This document shows, piece by piece, positions 17,648 to 25,836 of a stretch of DNA of 62,215 bases. This DNA is from CAZECR01 sp964510495 (GTDB taxonomy: Bacteria > Patescibacteriota > Patescibacteriia > Magasanikbacterales > GWA2-37-8): positions 1-62,215 of the forward strand of contig CAZECR010000004.1 in assembly GCA_964510495.1 (NCBI GenBank), given 5' to 3'. The number at the start of each line of letters is the position of its first letter. The stretch's first letter is position 1. The notes beneath the pieces are model-generated. The model was not told where the DNA came from and did not search any database. It saw only the letters and a program-made list of their open reading frames with translations. Position numbers and translations under genes: made by a program.

Positions 17648-17673
17648 AGCCCAGCATACTACTGGGCTTTTTT
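17648..17673 (+). terminator. Terminator after the subtilase gene
   Basis: AGCCCAG (17648-17654) pairs with CTGGGCT (17662-17668), followed by a T-run. Confidence 0.88.
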
Positions 17674-17688
17674 AGTTCTGGTGCTTTA

Positions 17689-17717
17689 TTGCCACAGGAT
17701 GCTCTATTTGGTATACT
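17689..17717 (+). promoter_or_regulatory. Promoter of the surface-glycan operon
   Basis: TTGCCA (17689-17694), 17-bp spacer, TATACT (17712-17717); leader about 34 nt to the ATG at 17758. Confidence 0.7.
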
Positions 17718-17757
17718 ACTCCTAGCTTTAGGTGTTTTAGACCCTTACTTTTTGTCT

Positions 17758-18792
17758 ATGGATAGCCCTATTTTTGAGAAAAAAAATGTAGTAGTAACCG
17801 GTGGAGCAGGATTTATCGGTTCGCATTTATGCGAGAAGCTCCTTCGCGAGGCTAATGTTATTTGTGTTGATGATTTTTCCAATTCAAGCCCTGAAAATAT
17901 TAATCATCTCTTGCAGTATCCTGATTTTGAATTTATCAATGTTGATGTTACGCAGCCGATCGACTTAACGCAGTTTGCCGAACTCGATAAATTCAAAATT
18001 AAATTTCAAGGTGTTCAGGAAATATATCACCTAGCCTGTCCGACCAGTCCGGCAGATTTTGAAAAATTAAAAATGAAGTCTCTGCTTGCCAATTCCTCAG
18101 CAATGATTAACACGCTTGATCTCGCTGTTAAGTATCGCGCCAAGTATGTGTTTACATCCAGTTCTGTTGTCTACGGCTCGGCAAAGCCTGAGAAATTTAC
18201 CTTTAAAGAAACAGATCAGGGTTTGGTAGATCATTTGTCGCCACGCGGTTGTTATGATGAGGGTAAGCGTTTTGCTGAAACATGTGTGGCAACCTATAAT
18301 CAGGTTTATGGGCTGGATGCAAAAATTGCGCGCGTATTTACGACCTATGGGCCTTATATGAAGTTATTTGAGGGGCAGCCTGTGATCGATCTTATTATCA
18401 ACGCGCTTGAGGGTAAAGATGTGGTAGTGCCCGGCGGTGAGAATGATGTAACAACACTCTGTTATGTAACCGACATGGTTGATGGTCTTGTGGGCCTTAT
18501 GACAACCGATAGTAACGTAAAGGTGGTAAATTTGGGTGGAGATACTATAATTAAAACTATGGATATCGCCAAAAAGATCGTGGCACTGACCGAGTCCGCT
18601 TCGCAAATTGTGGCAGGTGAAGAATTGCCGTTCGTGACACATCCGGGCGTGCCGGATCTCTATTATAGTAAAAATATTTTAGGTTGGTTTCCACTCATTA
18701 CCCTCGAACAAGGCCTTGCTAAAACCATTGAGTACGCCATTGCCAATAAGCAATCGCTTTTGTATACTCATTTTGATAAGTTAGGTAGGTAG
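17758..18792 (+). CDS. NAD-dependent epimerase/dehydratase, UDP-glucuronate decarboxylase-like
   Basis: A 344-residue extended short-chain dehydrogenase. The N-terminal NAD motif is GGAGFIGSH. The SSSVVYGS segment precedes Y166-DEG-K170, the catalytic YxxxK inside the C-YDEGKR context typical of UDP-xylose synthases. It likely makes a UDP-sugar (UDP-xylose or a relative) for the glycosyltransferases downstream; the exact product is uncertain. The start at 17758 is used because upstream codons overlap the promoter. It is the first gene of an operon with 2-10 nt gaps. Confidence 0.87.
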   Translation: MDSPIFEKKNVVVTGGAGFIGSHLCEKLLREANVICVDDFSNSSPENINHLLQYPDFEFINVDVTQPIDLTQFAELDKFKIKFQGVQEIYHLACPTSPADFEKLKMKSLLANSSAMINTLDLAVKYRAKYVFTSSSVVYGSAKPEKFTFKETDQGLVDHLSPRGCYDEGKRFAETCVATYNQVYGLDAKIARVFTTYGPYMKLFEGQPVIDLIINALEGKDVVVPGGENDVTTLCYVTDMVDGLVGLMTTDSNVKVVNLGGDTIIKTMDIAKKIVALTESASQIVAGEELPFVTHPGVPDLYYSKNILGWFPLITLEQGLAKTIEYAIANKQSLLYTHFDKLGR

Positions 18793-18794
18793 GT

Positions 18795-19460
18795 ATGGTG
18801 CTTGTAGTAATTCCAGCATTTAATGAATCCAAGCAAATTGGCCGCGTTATAAGCGGCCTTTTTGAACATGGCTTTACAGATGTGGTAGTTGTTGACGATG
18901 GTTCGTCGGATGGTACGGCAGCAGTTGCGCTGGCAGGAGGCGCTACAGTGATTCGACATCTTGTTAATCGCGGACAAGGTGCTGCGCTTGAAACGGGGGA
19001 TGCCTATGCTCGTAAACTGGGGGCAAGCCAAGTAGTCCACTTTGACGCAGACGGTCAGTTTAACCCTGGTGATATTGCTGGAGCGATTGAGCTCTTGAAA
19101 CATGATTCGCTTGATGTGGTGCTCGGTTCGCGATTTATCGATCGGCGTTCTCAGTTGCCGTGGACCAAGCAGCACGTATTGTTTCCAATAACACGACTGC
19201 TCAATCGAGTATTTATTGGGCTTACGCTAACCGATGGTCAGAATGGTTTTAGGGTTTTGTCCGGAGCGGCAGTGCATAAAATTGTTATTACCCATGATGG
19301 TATGGCACATAATTCAGAAATTTTACAACAAATTAAAAAGCTAGGTCTAGGTTTTAAAGAATTTCCTGTCGAAGTAACCTACCACCGCTACGGCCAAGGG
19401 CTTGGCGGGGGAATTAAAATTATTACTGATTTTTTATTCCGGTCATTTGATCGTTCATAA
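18795..19460 (+). CDS. Family 2 glycosyltransferase
   Basis: A 221-residue GT-A fold enzyme, similar in size to dolichyl/undecaprenyl-phosphate mannosyltransferases. It has VVIPAFNESKQIG at the N-terminus, VVDDGSSDGT for nucleotide binding and HFDADGQ, the DxD-type metal site. No membrane helices are present. It lies 2 nt after the Uxs-like gene and 2 nt before a DUF2304 membrane protein, a frequent neighbour of such transferases that may anchor them. Its sugar and acceptor cannot be read from the sequence. Confidence 0.9.
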   Translation: MVLVVIPAFNESKQIGRVISGLFEHGFTDVVVVDDGSSDGTAAVALAGGATVIRHLVNRGQGAALETGDAYARKLGASQVVHFDADGQFNPGDIAGAIELLKHDSLDVVLGSRFIDRRSQLPWTKQHVLFPITRLLNRVFIGLTLTDGQNGFRVLSGAAVHKIVITHDGMAHNSEILQQIKKLGLGFKEFPVEVTYHRYGQGLGGGIKIITDFLFRSFDRS

Positions 19461-19462
19461 GT

Positions 19463-19795
19463 ATGCATAGCATTCAAATTATTCTCGTTATATTTTTCAG
19501 CTTCGCGATTATCAAAGTAATTGGCCGGTATCGTAGTCAAGAGTTGTCGCTCCGGGCATTCATAATGTGGGTGTTATTTTGGGTCGCGTCCGCGGCCGTA
19601 GTTATTCGTCCGAATGGGACCGCGTATTTTGCTGAGCTCGTCGGTATCGGTCGCGGCGCGGATTTAGTAGTTTATTGCTCGATTGCGCTCGTTTTTTTTA
19701 TTATTTTTCGCTTAATGATTAAAATTAATCAGCTGGAGCGGCATATTACCGAGCTTACTCGCGCTACTGCGCTGAAGGATGTTCAGAAAAAGTAA
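19463..19795 (+). CDS. DUF2304 family membrane protein
   Basis: 110 residues with three likely membrane helices (about 2-20, 32-49 and 66-86) and a charged C-terminal tail. The VIGRYRSQELSLRAF loop and WVLFW helix match the DUF2304 family, commonly found immediately after GT2 enzymes. Its function is unknown; partnership with the preceding transferase is inferred from the 2-nt spacing. Confidence 0.85.
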   Translation: MHSIQIILVIFFSFAIIKVIGRYRSQELSLRAFIMWVLFWVASAAVVIRPNGTAYFAELVGIGRGADLVVYCSIALVFFIIFRLMIKINQLERHITELTRATALKDVQKK

Positions 19796-19804
19796 TTGTT
19801 ATTC

Positions 19805-20935
19805 ATGAAAATTGCCCACATTATCAGCACATTTCCACCTCATATTGGAGGGATGGGAACGGTATGTATGAACGAAGCAAAACAGCAAGTTGCGGCCGGA
19901 AATGCAGTAACAGTTTTTACGATGCACTATCCGGATACGATCTACCGGGATGCGCAGTATCCTTTTCGGATTATTCGTCTTAAGCCTCTCTTAAAAATTG
20001 GGAATGGTGGTTTTTTGCCGCAGCTGGTGAGTGCCTTAAAAGGTTTTGATGTTATTCATGTGCATTATCCTTTTTATGGTGGCGCCGAATGGGTGTGGCT
20101 TTTTAGCGTGGTCCACCACCGACAGTATGTCTTAACGTATCATATGGATGCCGACCCGAGCGGTCGCATTAAACTTTTTTTGCAAAAAATATACGATCTT
20201 ATTTTTCCACGTTTTATTTTGGGTCATGCTAGTCGCATCATTGTGGTTGATGGCGGGCACGCTCGAGAAACACGGTTTCGCAAGTTTTTAACATCTGACA
20301 GAGTTCGTATTGTGCATAATGGTGTAAATACCAGTATTTTCAAACCGGAGATAGTTTCGCTCGCGACGCTTGATTTGGAGCAGTGGGGAAGTAAAAAAAT
20401 CATTTTGTTTGTAGGCAATCCTATTCCTGGTAAACGATTAGATATTTTTTTGAAAGCTTTGGCTGAAATAAAAGACGAAGCGGTTGTTGGTCTGGTGATT
20501 GGCGGAGGTTATTATATTGATCGCTATAAGCGCCTCAGCGAATCACTTGGTCTTACTAAGCGAGTTTTGTTCGTAGGTGCCTTGCACAACCGCGAACGTT
20601 TGTCGCAATACTATAATGCAGCGGCGTGTTTGGCAGTTCCTTCGACAGCTGAATCATTTTCGCTGGTGGTTATTGAAGCGATGGCAAGCGGTTGCCCAGT
20701 GGTCGCAACCGATCTCCCGGGTGTGAGAGACCGCATCAGTCCAAATGTAGATGGTTTTTTAGTTGCCCCCGGATCGGTTGACGCCTTGGTTGCTGGAATT
20801 ACCAAAGTTTTGAGTTTGTCGCCAGCAGCACGTGCTGAAGTAATTGCCAGTGCTCGCCGTAAAATGGAACAAAAATACACCTGGCAAGAGCATGCTGAAA
20901 AAGTAATGACCGTTTATAAAGAGTTACGAACCTAA
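19805..20935 (+). CDS. Family 4 glycosyltransferase
   Basis: A 376-residue GT-B enzyme. The N-terminal domain has the glycine-rich FPPHIGGMG loop. The C-terminal domain has LFVGNPIPGKRLDIFL and the EX7E motif (ESFSLVVIE in STAESFSLVVIEAMASG), which binds the nucleotide sugar. The ATG at 19805 is preferred over the TTG at 19796 because MKIAHIIST is the usual opening. Part of the 17758-23599 operon building a surface glycan. Confidence 0.92.
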   Translation: MKIAHIISTFPPHIGGMGTVCMNEAKQQVAAGNAVTVFTMHYPDTIYRDAQYPFRIIRLKPLLKIGNGGFLPQLVSALKGFDVIHVHYPFYGGAEWVWLFSVVHHRQYVLTYHMDADPSGRIKLFLQKIYDLIFPRFILGHASRIIVVDGGHARETRFRKFLTSDRVRIVHNGVNTSIFKPEIVSLATLDLEQWGSKKIILFVGNPIPGKRLDIFLKALAEIKDEAVVGLVIGGGYYIDRYKRLSESLGLTKRVLFVGALHNRERLSQYYNAAACLAVPSTAESFSLVVIEAMASGCPVVATDLPGVRDRISPNVDGFLVAPGSVDALVAGITKVLSLSPAARAEVIASARRKMEQKYTWQEHAEKVMTVYKELRT

Positions 20936-20940
20936 AGTAT

Positions 20941-21768
20941 ATGACTGAGTTTGATTACGAAGTATCTATTTGGGGTGATGGAGTTGCCACGACCGCTTGG
21001 AGTGATCCAACCAGTTTTCGTTTGCGCCGCTCATTTGAAGCGGTGGCCGGTCTGGCGGACGGTGCGCTCGTGCTCGAAGTAGGGGCCGGAGCTGGTCAAT
21101 TTATTAGAGCGGTTAAAAAACAGTTTCCAAAACTCGAGTGTCATGGATCAGATATTAGTCATGAAGCTCTGGAGCGGGCTCGACGTGCTAAGGACGGAGT
21201 TATCTATGATCTTAATAAACCAGAGCGTCTACCCTATGATGATGCGTCGATTGATGGGGTTCTCATTCTAGATGTGGTGGAGCACGTTACCGATCCGGCC
21301 GCGCTCCTCGATGAAGTACGTCGTGTTCTCAAACCTCAAGGGGTATTTTATTGCTTTGTACCGTGCGAAGGGGATAGTTTGTCGATTTGGAATTTGCTCG
21401 ATCACCTTGGTCTCAAAAAAAATCTAACCCGCCGTTTCGCCGGACATATTAATTATTTTTCCCGCGCCTCACTGGCAGCTTTATTTGAAAAGCAAGGTTT
21501 TGTGCGTGACCGCGTAGTGTATAGTGAACATTTTTTAGGTCAATTGCTTGGCATTCTTGCTTTTAATTTGATGGCCCGAGCTGCTAAAAGACAAGGGGTC
21601 GCACAACTTAATAATGAAACATATTTCCAAAGTCTCAATGCTCCAACACAAAAAATAAATCTGATCGGGTATCTTAAAAAAATGGTAAATAGCATCGTCT
21701 ACCTGGAATCAGCGCTTTTGAAATACCTTCCCTCACCCAATGTCCATTCTTTTTTGCATAAAAAATAA
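20941..21768 (+). CDS. Class I SAM-dependent methyltransferase
   Basis: 275 residues. Motif I VLEVGAGAGQF binds S-adenosylmethionine, followed by the acidic GSDIS (motif II) and LPYDDASIDGVLILDVVEHV (motifs III-IV), like UbiE/COQ5-type enzymes. The C-terminal 90 residues are hydrophobic and basic, perhaps membrane-associated. Given its neighbours it probably methylates a sugar of the surface glycan. It lies 5 nt after the GT4 gene. Confidence 0.88.
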   Translation: MTEFDYEVSIWGDGVATTAWSDPTSFRLRRSFEAVAGLADGALVLEVGAGAGQFIRAVKKQFPKLECHGSDISHEALERARRAKDGVIYDLNKPERLPYDDASIDGVLILDVVEHVTDPAALLDEVRRVLKPQGVFYCFVPCEGDSLSIWNLLDHLGLKKNLTRRFAGHINYFSRASLAALFEKQGFVRDRVVYSEHFLGQLLGILAFNLMARAAKRQGVAQLNNETYFQSLNAPTQKINLIGYLKKMVNSIVYLESALLKYLPSPNVHSFLHKK

Positions 21769-21773
21769 GTAGT

Positions 21774-22379
21774 ATGCAGGTGCTTACTATTATTCCAGCT
21801 GTTTTTGATTATTTTGATTCGATTCGTGAATCGGCTTTTCGCTCTGCAGAAATCGCTCAAAGCCAGGGCATAACTGTAGAACCATTTACGCTCCAACTCG
21901 GAAAACCATCGCGAGCCACCCAGCGTTCCGTTGCAGAGGCGGCTGTGACAGGCAAAGGATTTAGTCTTAGTGAAACTATTTCGCTCCGGAGTCTTGAGGA
22001 TGCTTTGCAAGAAGCACAGATCGTACACCTTCATGCTCCTTTTTTAGGTTTTGGTGCAGAAATTTTAGCTTTTAAAAAAAAATTTCCTGGCCGGAAGCTG
22101 GTGATAACTTGGTATGGCAGTTTGCCGTATCGTAATCTGTTTAATTTGTTCATTATGGGGTATAATGGTTACTACTTACCCAGGCTTTTAAAGCTTGCCG
22201 ATGCGGTGGTACAGCCAGTAGAGGCGACTCAATTTCAGCAGCTTACGGGGAAAATGATTCAAGAAGTTCAAACCTTGACGAATGCACCTGGTGGGGTACA
22301 ATTAAGTATGTATCAAGACCAAACAACTCCACTTTTTACTTATTATCTTGAGCTGCTTTTACAGCAGAGCATTTTTTAA
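21774..22379 (+). CDS. Glycosyltransferase-like protein, N-terminal GT-B half only
   Basis: 201 residues resembling only the acceptor-binding half of a GT4 enzyme: a beta-alpha start (MQVLTIIPAVF), IVHLHAPFLGFGAEI and LVITWYGSLPY. The nucleotide-binding C-terminal domain with the EX7E motif is missing; the last 15 residues (TYYLELLLQQSIF) do not resemble it. It may be a truncated copy of the 19805 gene or a genuine single-domain partner. The reading frame is intact and operon spacing is preserved. Confidence 0.65.
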   Translation: MQVLTIIPAVFDYFDSIRESAFRSAEIAQSQGITVEPFTLQLGKPSRATQRSVAEAAVTGKGFSLSETISLRSLEDALQEAQIVHLHAPFLGFGAEILAFKKKFPGRKLVITWYGSLPYRNLFNLFIMGYNGYYLPRLLKLADAVVQPVEATQFQQLTGKMIQEVQTLTNAPGGVQLSMYQDQTTPLFTYYLELLLQQSIF

Positions 22380-22389
22380 CCTATTGAGT

Positions 22390-23256
22390 ATGGCAGAAGA
22401 AAATCAACGTTCATTTTTTAATGGACTTAATTCGAAGAGCGCACTTATTCTTGGTTTAGTGAGTGGTGTCGGAATACTTTGTACGATTGGTTTTTTTGTA
22501 ATGCTTGCGCTCCTGGTAAACGATAAGTTCGAATTCGGTGGTGGGGGAACGGCTGTACAAGATGCGTATGCCGCAGCCGCAACTGGGGGAACACCGCAAA
22601 CACCAAGTGCGCCGCCAGCTAATATCCCCAAGTCAGATCGGCCGAAAGTAGAGCTTTTCGTTATGTCGCTGTGTCCGTATGGTCTTCAAATGCAAAAGGC
22701 CTATGTACCGGCCTGGGATCTCTTAAAGAAAAAAGCGGATATCGATGTTAAATTTGTTTCCTATGCCATGCATGGCAAAGAAGAAGTTGACGAAAACACT
22801 GCTCAATATTGTATCCAAAGCGAACAGGGGAATAAATATTTAGCTTATTTGCAGTGCTACACTGCTTCCGGTAATGCTGCTAGCTGTTTAAAAACAGCGG
22901 GAGTTAATACGGCAAAATTGCAATCCTGTGTAGCTGCCTCCAACAAAAATTTTGGTATTTTGGATGAGTACAATAATCGTGCTAACTGGCTGAGCGGACA
23001 ATTCCCGGTCTATCCAATTCATAAAGATCTTAATACTCAGTATGGAGTACAAGGATCGCCAACGCTCGTAATTAATGGTGTAGAAGCACAAGTTGGACGC
23101 ACTCCTGAAGCGATTAAACAGGCTATTTGCGCAGCGTTTAACAACGCTCCAGCAGAATGTAACCAAGTGCTGAGTAGTGTTGCTTTGAATGTTGGTTTTG
23201 GAAACACCCCGGATACAGCTGGCGGAGCTGCTGCTCAAGCTGGTTGTGGAACTTAA
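22390..23256 (+). CDS. Membrane-anchored DsbA/thioredoxin-like protein
   Basis: 288 residues. A short cytoplasmic start is followed by a membrane helix (about 18-43), a Gly/Ala/Pro linker (50-80) and a thioredoxin-like domain with helical insertion. The active site is SLCPYGLQ (C95), that is CxxG rather than CxxC, and the cis-proline loop is QGSPTLVING. Several other cysteines in the helical insertion (in YCIQ, LQCY, SCLK and SCVA) could supply the resolving partner. It probably acts in extracytoplasmic thiol chemistry. The start at 22390 gives a normal membrane-anchor N-terminus. Confidence 0.82.
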   Translation: MAEENQRSFFNGLNSKSALILGLVSGVGILCTIGFFVMLALLVNDKFEFGGGGTAVQDAYAAAATGGTPQTPSAPPANIPKSDRPKVELFVMSLCPYGLQMQKAYVPAWDLLKKKADIDVKFVSYAMHGKEEVDENTAQYCIQSEQGNKYLAYLQCYTASGNAASCLKTAGVNTAKLQSCVAASNKNFGILDEYNNRANWLSGQFPVYPIHKDLNTQYGVQGSPTLVINGVEAQVGRTPEAIKQAICAAFNNAPAECNQVLSSVALNVGFGNTPDTAGGAAAQAGCGT

Positions 23257-23290
23257 AAATGGATGAATCGCTTACTCTTAACTGAAAAAT

Positions 23291-23599
23291 ATGGGAAAAT
23301 TTAACAAAGGTTTAGTTTTGGGTGGAGTTTTAGGGGCGGCGCTCGTTTGGCTGAATGTAACGCCAAAAGGCAAAGAACTTCGTGCCAAGGTAACACAGCA
23401 CTTCGAACCACTTTTTAACCAATTAAAAGACAGTTTAAAGCAGCTGGAAGGCCCAACCCGCGAGATGTACGATGCTTTAGTAGAACGGGCGGTAGAGGAG
23501 TATGCTGCTAAAAAAGAGATCGCAACGGATCTTAAAATAGCCTTGGTGCGTGAACTTAAAAAACGCTGGAAAGACGTTGAAGCTGAGCTAAAACAGTAG
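23291..23599 (+). CDS. YtxH-like small protein
   Basis: 102 residues. The N-terminus GLVLGGVLGAALVWL looks like a short glycine-rich membrane helix, followed by PKGKELRAKV and a long amphipathic, probably coiled-coil region. This pattern is that of the YtxH domain. Function unknown. It is the last gene before the terminator at 23606-23648, 34 nt after the DsbA-like gene. Confidence 0.7.
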   Translation: MGKFNKGLVLGGVLGAALVWLNVTPKGKELRAKVTQHFEPLFNQLKDSLKQLEGPTREMYDALVERAVEEYAAKKEIATDLKIALVRELKKRWKDVEAELKQ

Positions 23600-23605
23600 A
23601 AATTT

Positions 23606-23648
23606 AAAGGCTTTTTGTGCCCCTAGGGCTTGACAAAAAGCCTTTTTT
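23606..23648 (+). terminator. Terminator of the glycan operon, interleaved with the next promoter
   Basis: The 13-nt arm at 23606-23618 pairs perfectly with 23633-23645, followed by a T-run to 23648. The loop contains the palindrome CCCTAGGG. The right arm overlaps the -35 box of the downstream promoter. Confidence 0.88.
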
Positions 23649-23658
23649 ATAGTATAAT
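23630..23658 (+). promoter_or_regulatory. Perfect consensus sigma-70 promoter of the surface-protein gene
   Basis: TTGACA (23630-23635), exactly 17 bp, TATAAT (23653-23658). It is the only full consensus promoter seen in the window and predicts high expression. Transcription should start near 23665. Confidence 0.9.
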
Positions 23659-23664
23659 TCGGCG

Positions 23665-25791
23665 TTGTTTATTTTTAACTCAAAACCTGTGTTTTTATCT
23701 AAAAAAACCCTTCTAGCAGCCTTTTTACTGGTTGTTGGGTGTTTCACCTTGTCGGGCCAACCGGCAGCTGCCGCCACCCGCACGCATTTCGAAACTACCT
23801 TACGCGTCTATAATGCAGCTGGTAGTATCATTGTGCCACAAATCACACTTGCTTCTGACACTAAAAATCTTACCTCAGCTGGTTTGGATCTTTTTACTAA
23901 TCCAGGAGGAGCACAAGTTCTTGGAGCGGAGCAGGGTGACATATATCTTGGTGTACGAGGTACCACCCCATATCTCCTAGCGAATGCTTTGGGTCAGGGT
24001 GGTTTATATCGCCTTACCAAAGTAAGTGCCGCTGCACCTCTTAACAAGACTGTTGCCGCAAACAAAAAAGGAGTTACCTACGTACGTACTGGTGTGCCAG
24101 TAAGTAAGGATGCAATTTTTGCTGTCTACGATACCCATTCTAAAACATATTTTAAAATTCGTGTTTTGAGTATTAAGCGTACCACTATTCCTGATTTAAG
24201 CGGTACACCAACAATTACTTCTCCAAAAAACGATACTGACCTCACCAGTTTAGAAACTAATCTAAGTATTAGTTGGAAAGGCGTGCTCGGTGCTGAAAAG
24301 TACATGTTAGTTTTAAATTGTACTTCCTGTGACGCTGCTTGGGAAACACATCGTTATGAATTTACAGGTGCGACCCAAAAATATCTTCTTCCGCTCAGTG
24401 GTTTGCCAAGTGGTAAACAATATTACAACGTAACCGTGCAGGCCGTTCAAGGAACTGCTACGACTCCGCGCTCGTTCCCGGTTTATTTTACGTATACAAA
24501 TTCTAGCGTTGCGCCGATCATGAGTGGTAGCGTTGCTAAGCCTGTGCTAACAAGCCCAACACAGAATCAGGTATTTACGTTGAGTCCTCGTACCGTAACA
24601 GTAGGGTGGGGAACAGTATCGGGTGCTTCTAAATACGAAGTTGCCGTTGATTGTGATTCTTGTGGAATGACTGCTGGTTGGAATGCTTACACAACCTATT
24701 CAACAACTCAAACGAGTCAGGTAATTACGTTACCTGAAGACAAAACGTACACGGTTTCAGTACGTGCTTTTGATCAGAATGGCATTTCTGGTTCTCTATC
24801 TGAAAAAATCACGTTCCGTTTTAATCGAAACGTAGCTACCAGCTCCATCGTTCCTCCGGTCATTACTGGGCCAACTGCTGGTGCTGTCCTTGGGTATTTC
24901 CCTCGTGTTATCCATGCTACATGGTGGAAAGTGGCTGGAGCAAGTAACTATATCCTCAGTCTTGAGTGTGAGTCATGTAGTGGTAACGGTTGGAAAGAAG
25001 TAAGTAGTAATACTATTAATAATTCTGTTGGTACTGCTAGCTCGTTTGATCTCCCGGCTCTAGCTATTGATTCTGAATACCGTATTCGCATGCGTTCAGT
25101 TGATGGGGCAGGTGCAGCAGGACCATGGTCCGAGTATGTCAATTTTCGTTTCAGCACTATTTCCATAGATGTCCCAGCGATTACTTCCCCAGCTACCGGC
25201 CAAACCCTGACGAATAGTCCGCGTACCTTTGGTGTAATGTGGAATGCGGTACGTTCGGCAGTCAGTTACGTTGTTCAAGTTGATTGTAAAGATTGTACAA
25301 GTTCAGCCTGGGGCAAAACGGATTATCAAGCAACGACTGATGACGCTACTTGGGTGGTAATGACCGCTCCAAGCGACGGACAATATCGCGTCCGCGTCCA
25401 GGCGGTTGATCAGTATGGTAACCGTACTGCCTGGTCAGCGTACACTAATTTCTCATTTTCCACAGCTACAAATACCCAAATTGCCGCTCCTAGAGTTACC
25501 GGACCACTCACTGGCTCTGAAGTAATCGGAGAAGGCAAAAAAGTAAGCTTGTCCTGGAGTTCTGCTGGTAATTTTTATCACTACGAAATAATTCTGGAGT
25601 GCAATTCGTGCGGCACCACAACTGGCTGGAAGTATGTTAAAGCCTACCGTACTGCAGATACATCTACTTCACTCCTCGTCACCTTGCCACAAGATGGAAA
25701 CTACCGTTTCCAGATCCGCGCCATTGATGTTGATGCTAATCGCGCCGGACAATGGTCTGACCTGACAACATTCAGTTACACGTCACGTTAA
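23665..25791 (+). CDS. Secreted surface protein with five Cys-pair fibronectin-III-like repeats
   Basis: 708 residues from the TTG at 23665, or 700 from the GTG at 23689. A signal peptide follows (KKTLLAAFLLVVGCF, cleavage near PAAAA). A unique N-terminal domain ends near 180. Five tandem beta-sandwich repeats of about 105 residues start near 24207, 24535, 24853, 25168 and 25483. Each begins with a PxITSP-like turn, has W-x-V-x-G-A in strand C, then a CxxC pair (NCTSC, DCDSC, ECESC, DCKDC, ECNSC), and ends Y-x-(I/V)-x-V-x-A-(V/F)-D. No sortase signal or membrane anchor is seen at the C-terminus. The strong promoter suggests an abundant cell-surface or S-layer component; this is inference. Confidence 0.85.
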   Translation: MFIFNSKPVFLSKKTLLAAFLLVVGCFTLSGQPAAAATRTHFETTLRVYNAAGSIIVPQITLASDTKNLTSAGLDLFTNPGGAQVLGAEQGDIYLGVRGTTPYLLANALGQGGLYRLTKVSAAAPLNKTVAANKKGVTYVRTGVPVSKDAIFAVYDTHSKTYFKIRVLSIKRTTIPDLSGTPTITSPKNDTDLTSLETNLSISWKGVLGAEKYMLVLNCTSCDAAWETHRYEFTGATQKYLLPLSGLPSGKQYYNVTVQAVQGTATTPRSFPVYFTYTNSSVAPIMSGSVAKPVLTSPTQNQVFTLSPRTVTVGWGTVSGASKYEVAVDCDSCGMTAGWNAYTTYSTTQTSQVITLPEDKTYTVSVRAFDQNGISGSLSEKITFRFNRNVATSSIVPPVITGPTAGAVLGYFPRVIHATWWKVAGASNYILSLECESCSGNGWKEVSSNTINNSVGTASSFDLPALAIDSEYRIRMRSVDGAGAAGPWSEYVNFRFSTISIDVPAITSPATGQTLTNSPRTFGVMWNAVRSAVSYVVQVDCKDCTSSAWGKTDYQATTDDATWVVMTAPSDGQYRVRVQAVDQYGNRTAWSAYTNFSFSTATNTQIAAPRVTGPLTGSEVIGEGKKVSLSWSSAGNFYHYEIILECNSCGTTTGWKYVKAYRTADTSTSLLVTLPQDGNYRFQIRAIDVDANRAGQWSDLTTFSYTSR

Positions 25792-25803
25792 ATTTCAGAT
25801 AAA

Positions 25804-25836
25804 AAATCACCTCGCACTCGGCGAGGTGATTTTATT
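25804..25836. terminator. Bidirectional terminator between surface protein and recJ
   Basis: ATCACCTCGC (25806-25815) pairs with GCGAGGTGAT (25821-25830), with A- and T-tracts on either side. Confidence 0.88.

Noticed and set aside
17689..17757. Upstream TTG start for the Uxs-like protein
   Set aside because: The codon is part of the -35 box (17689-17694) and the promoter lies inside this extension.
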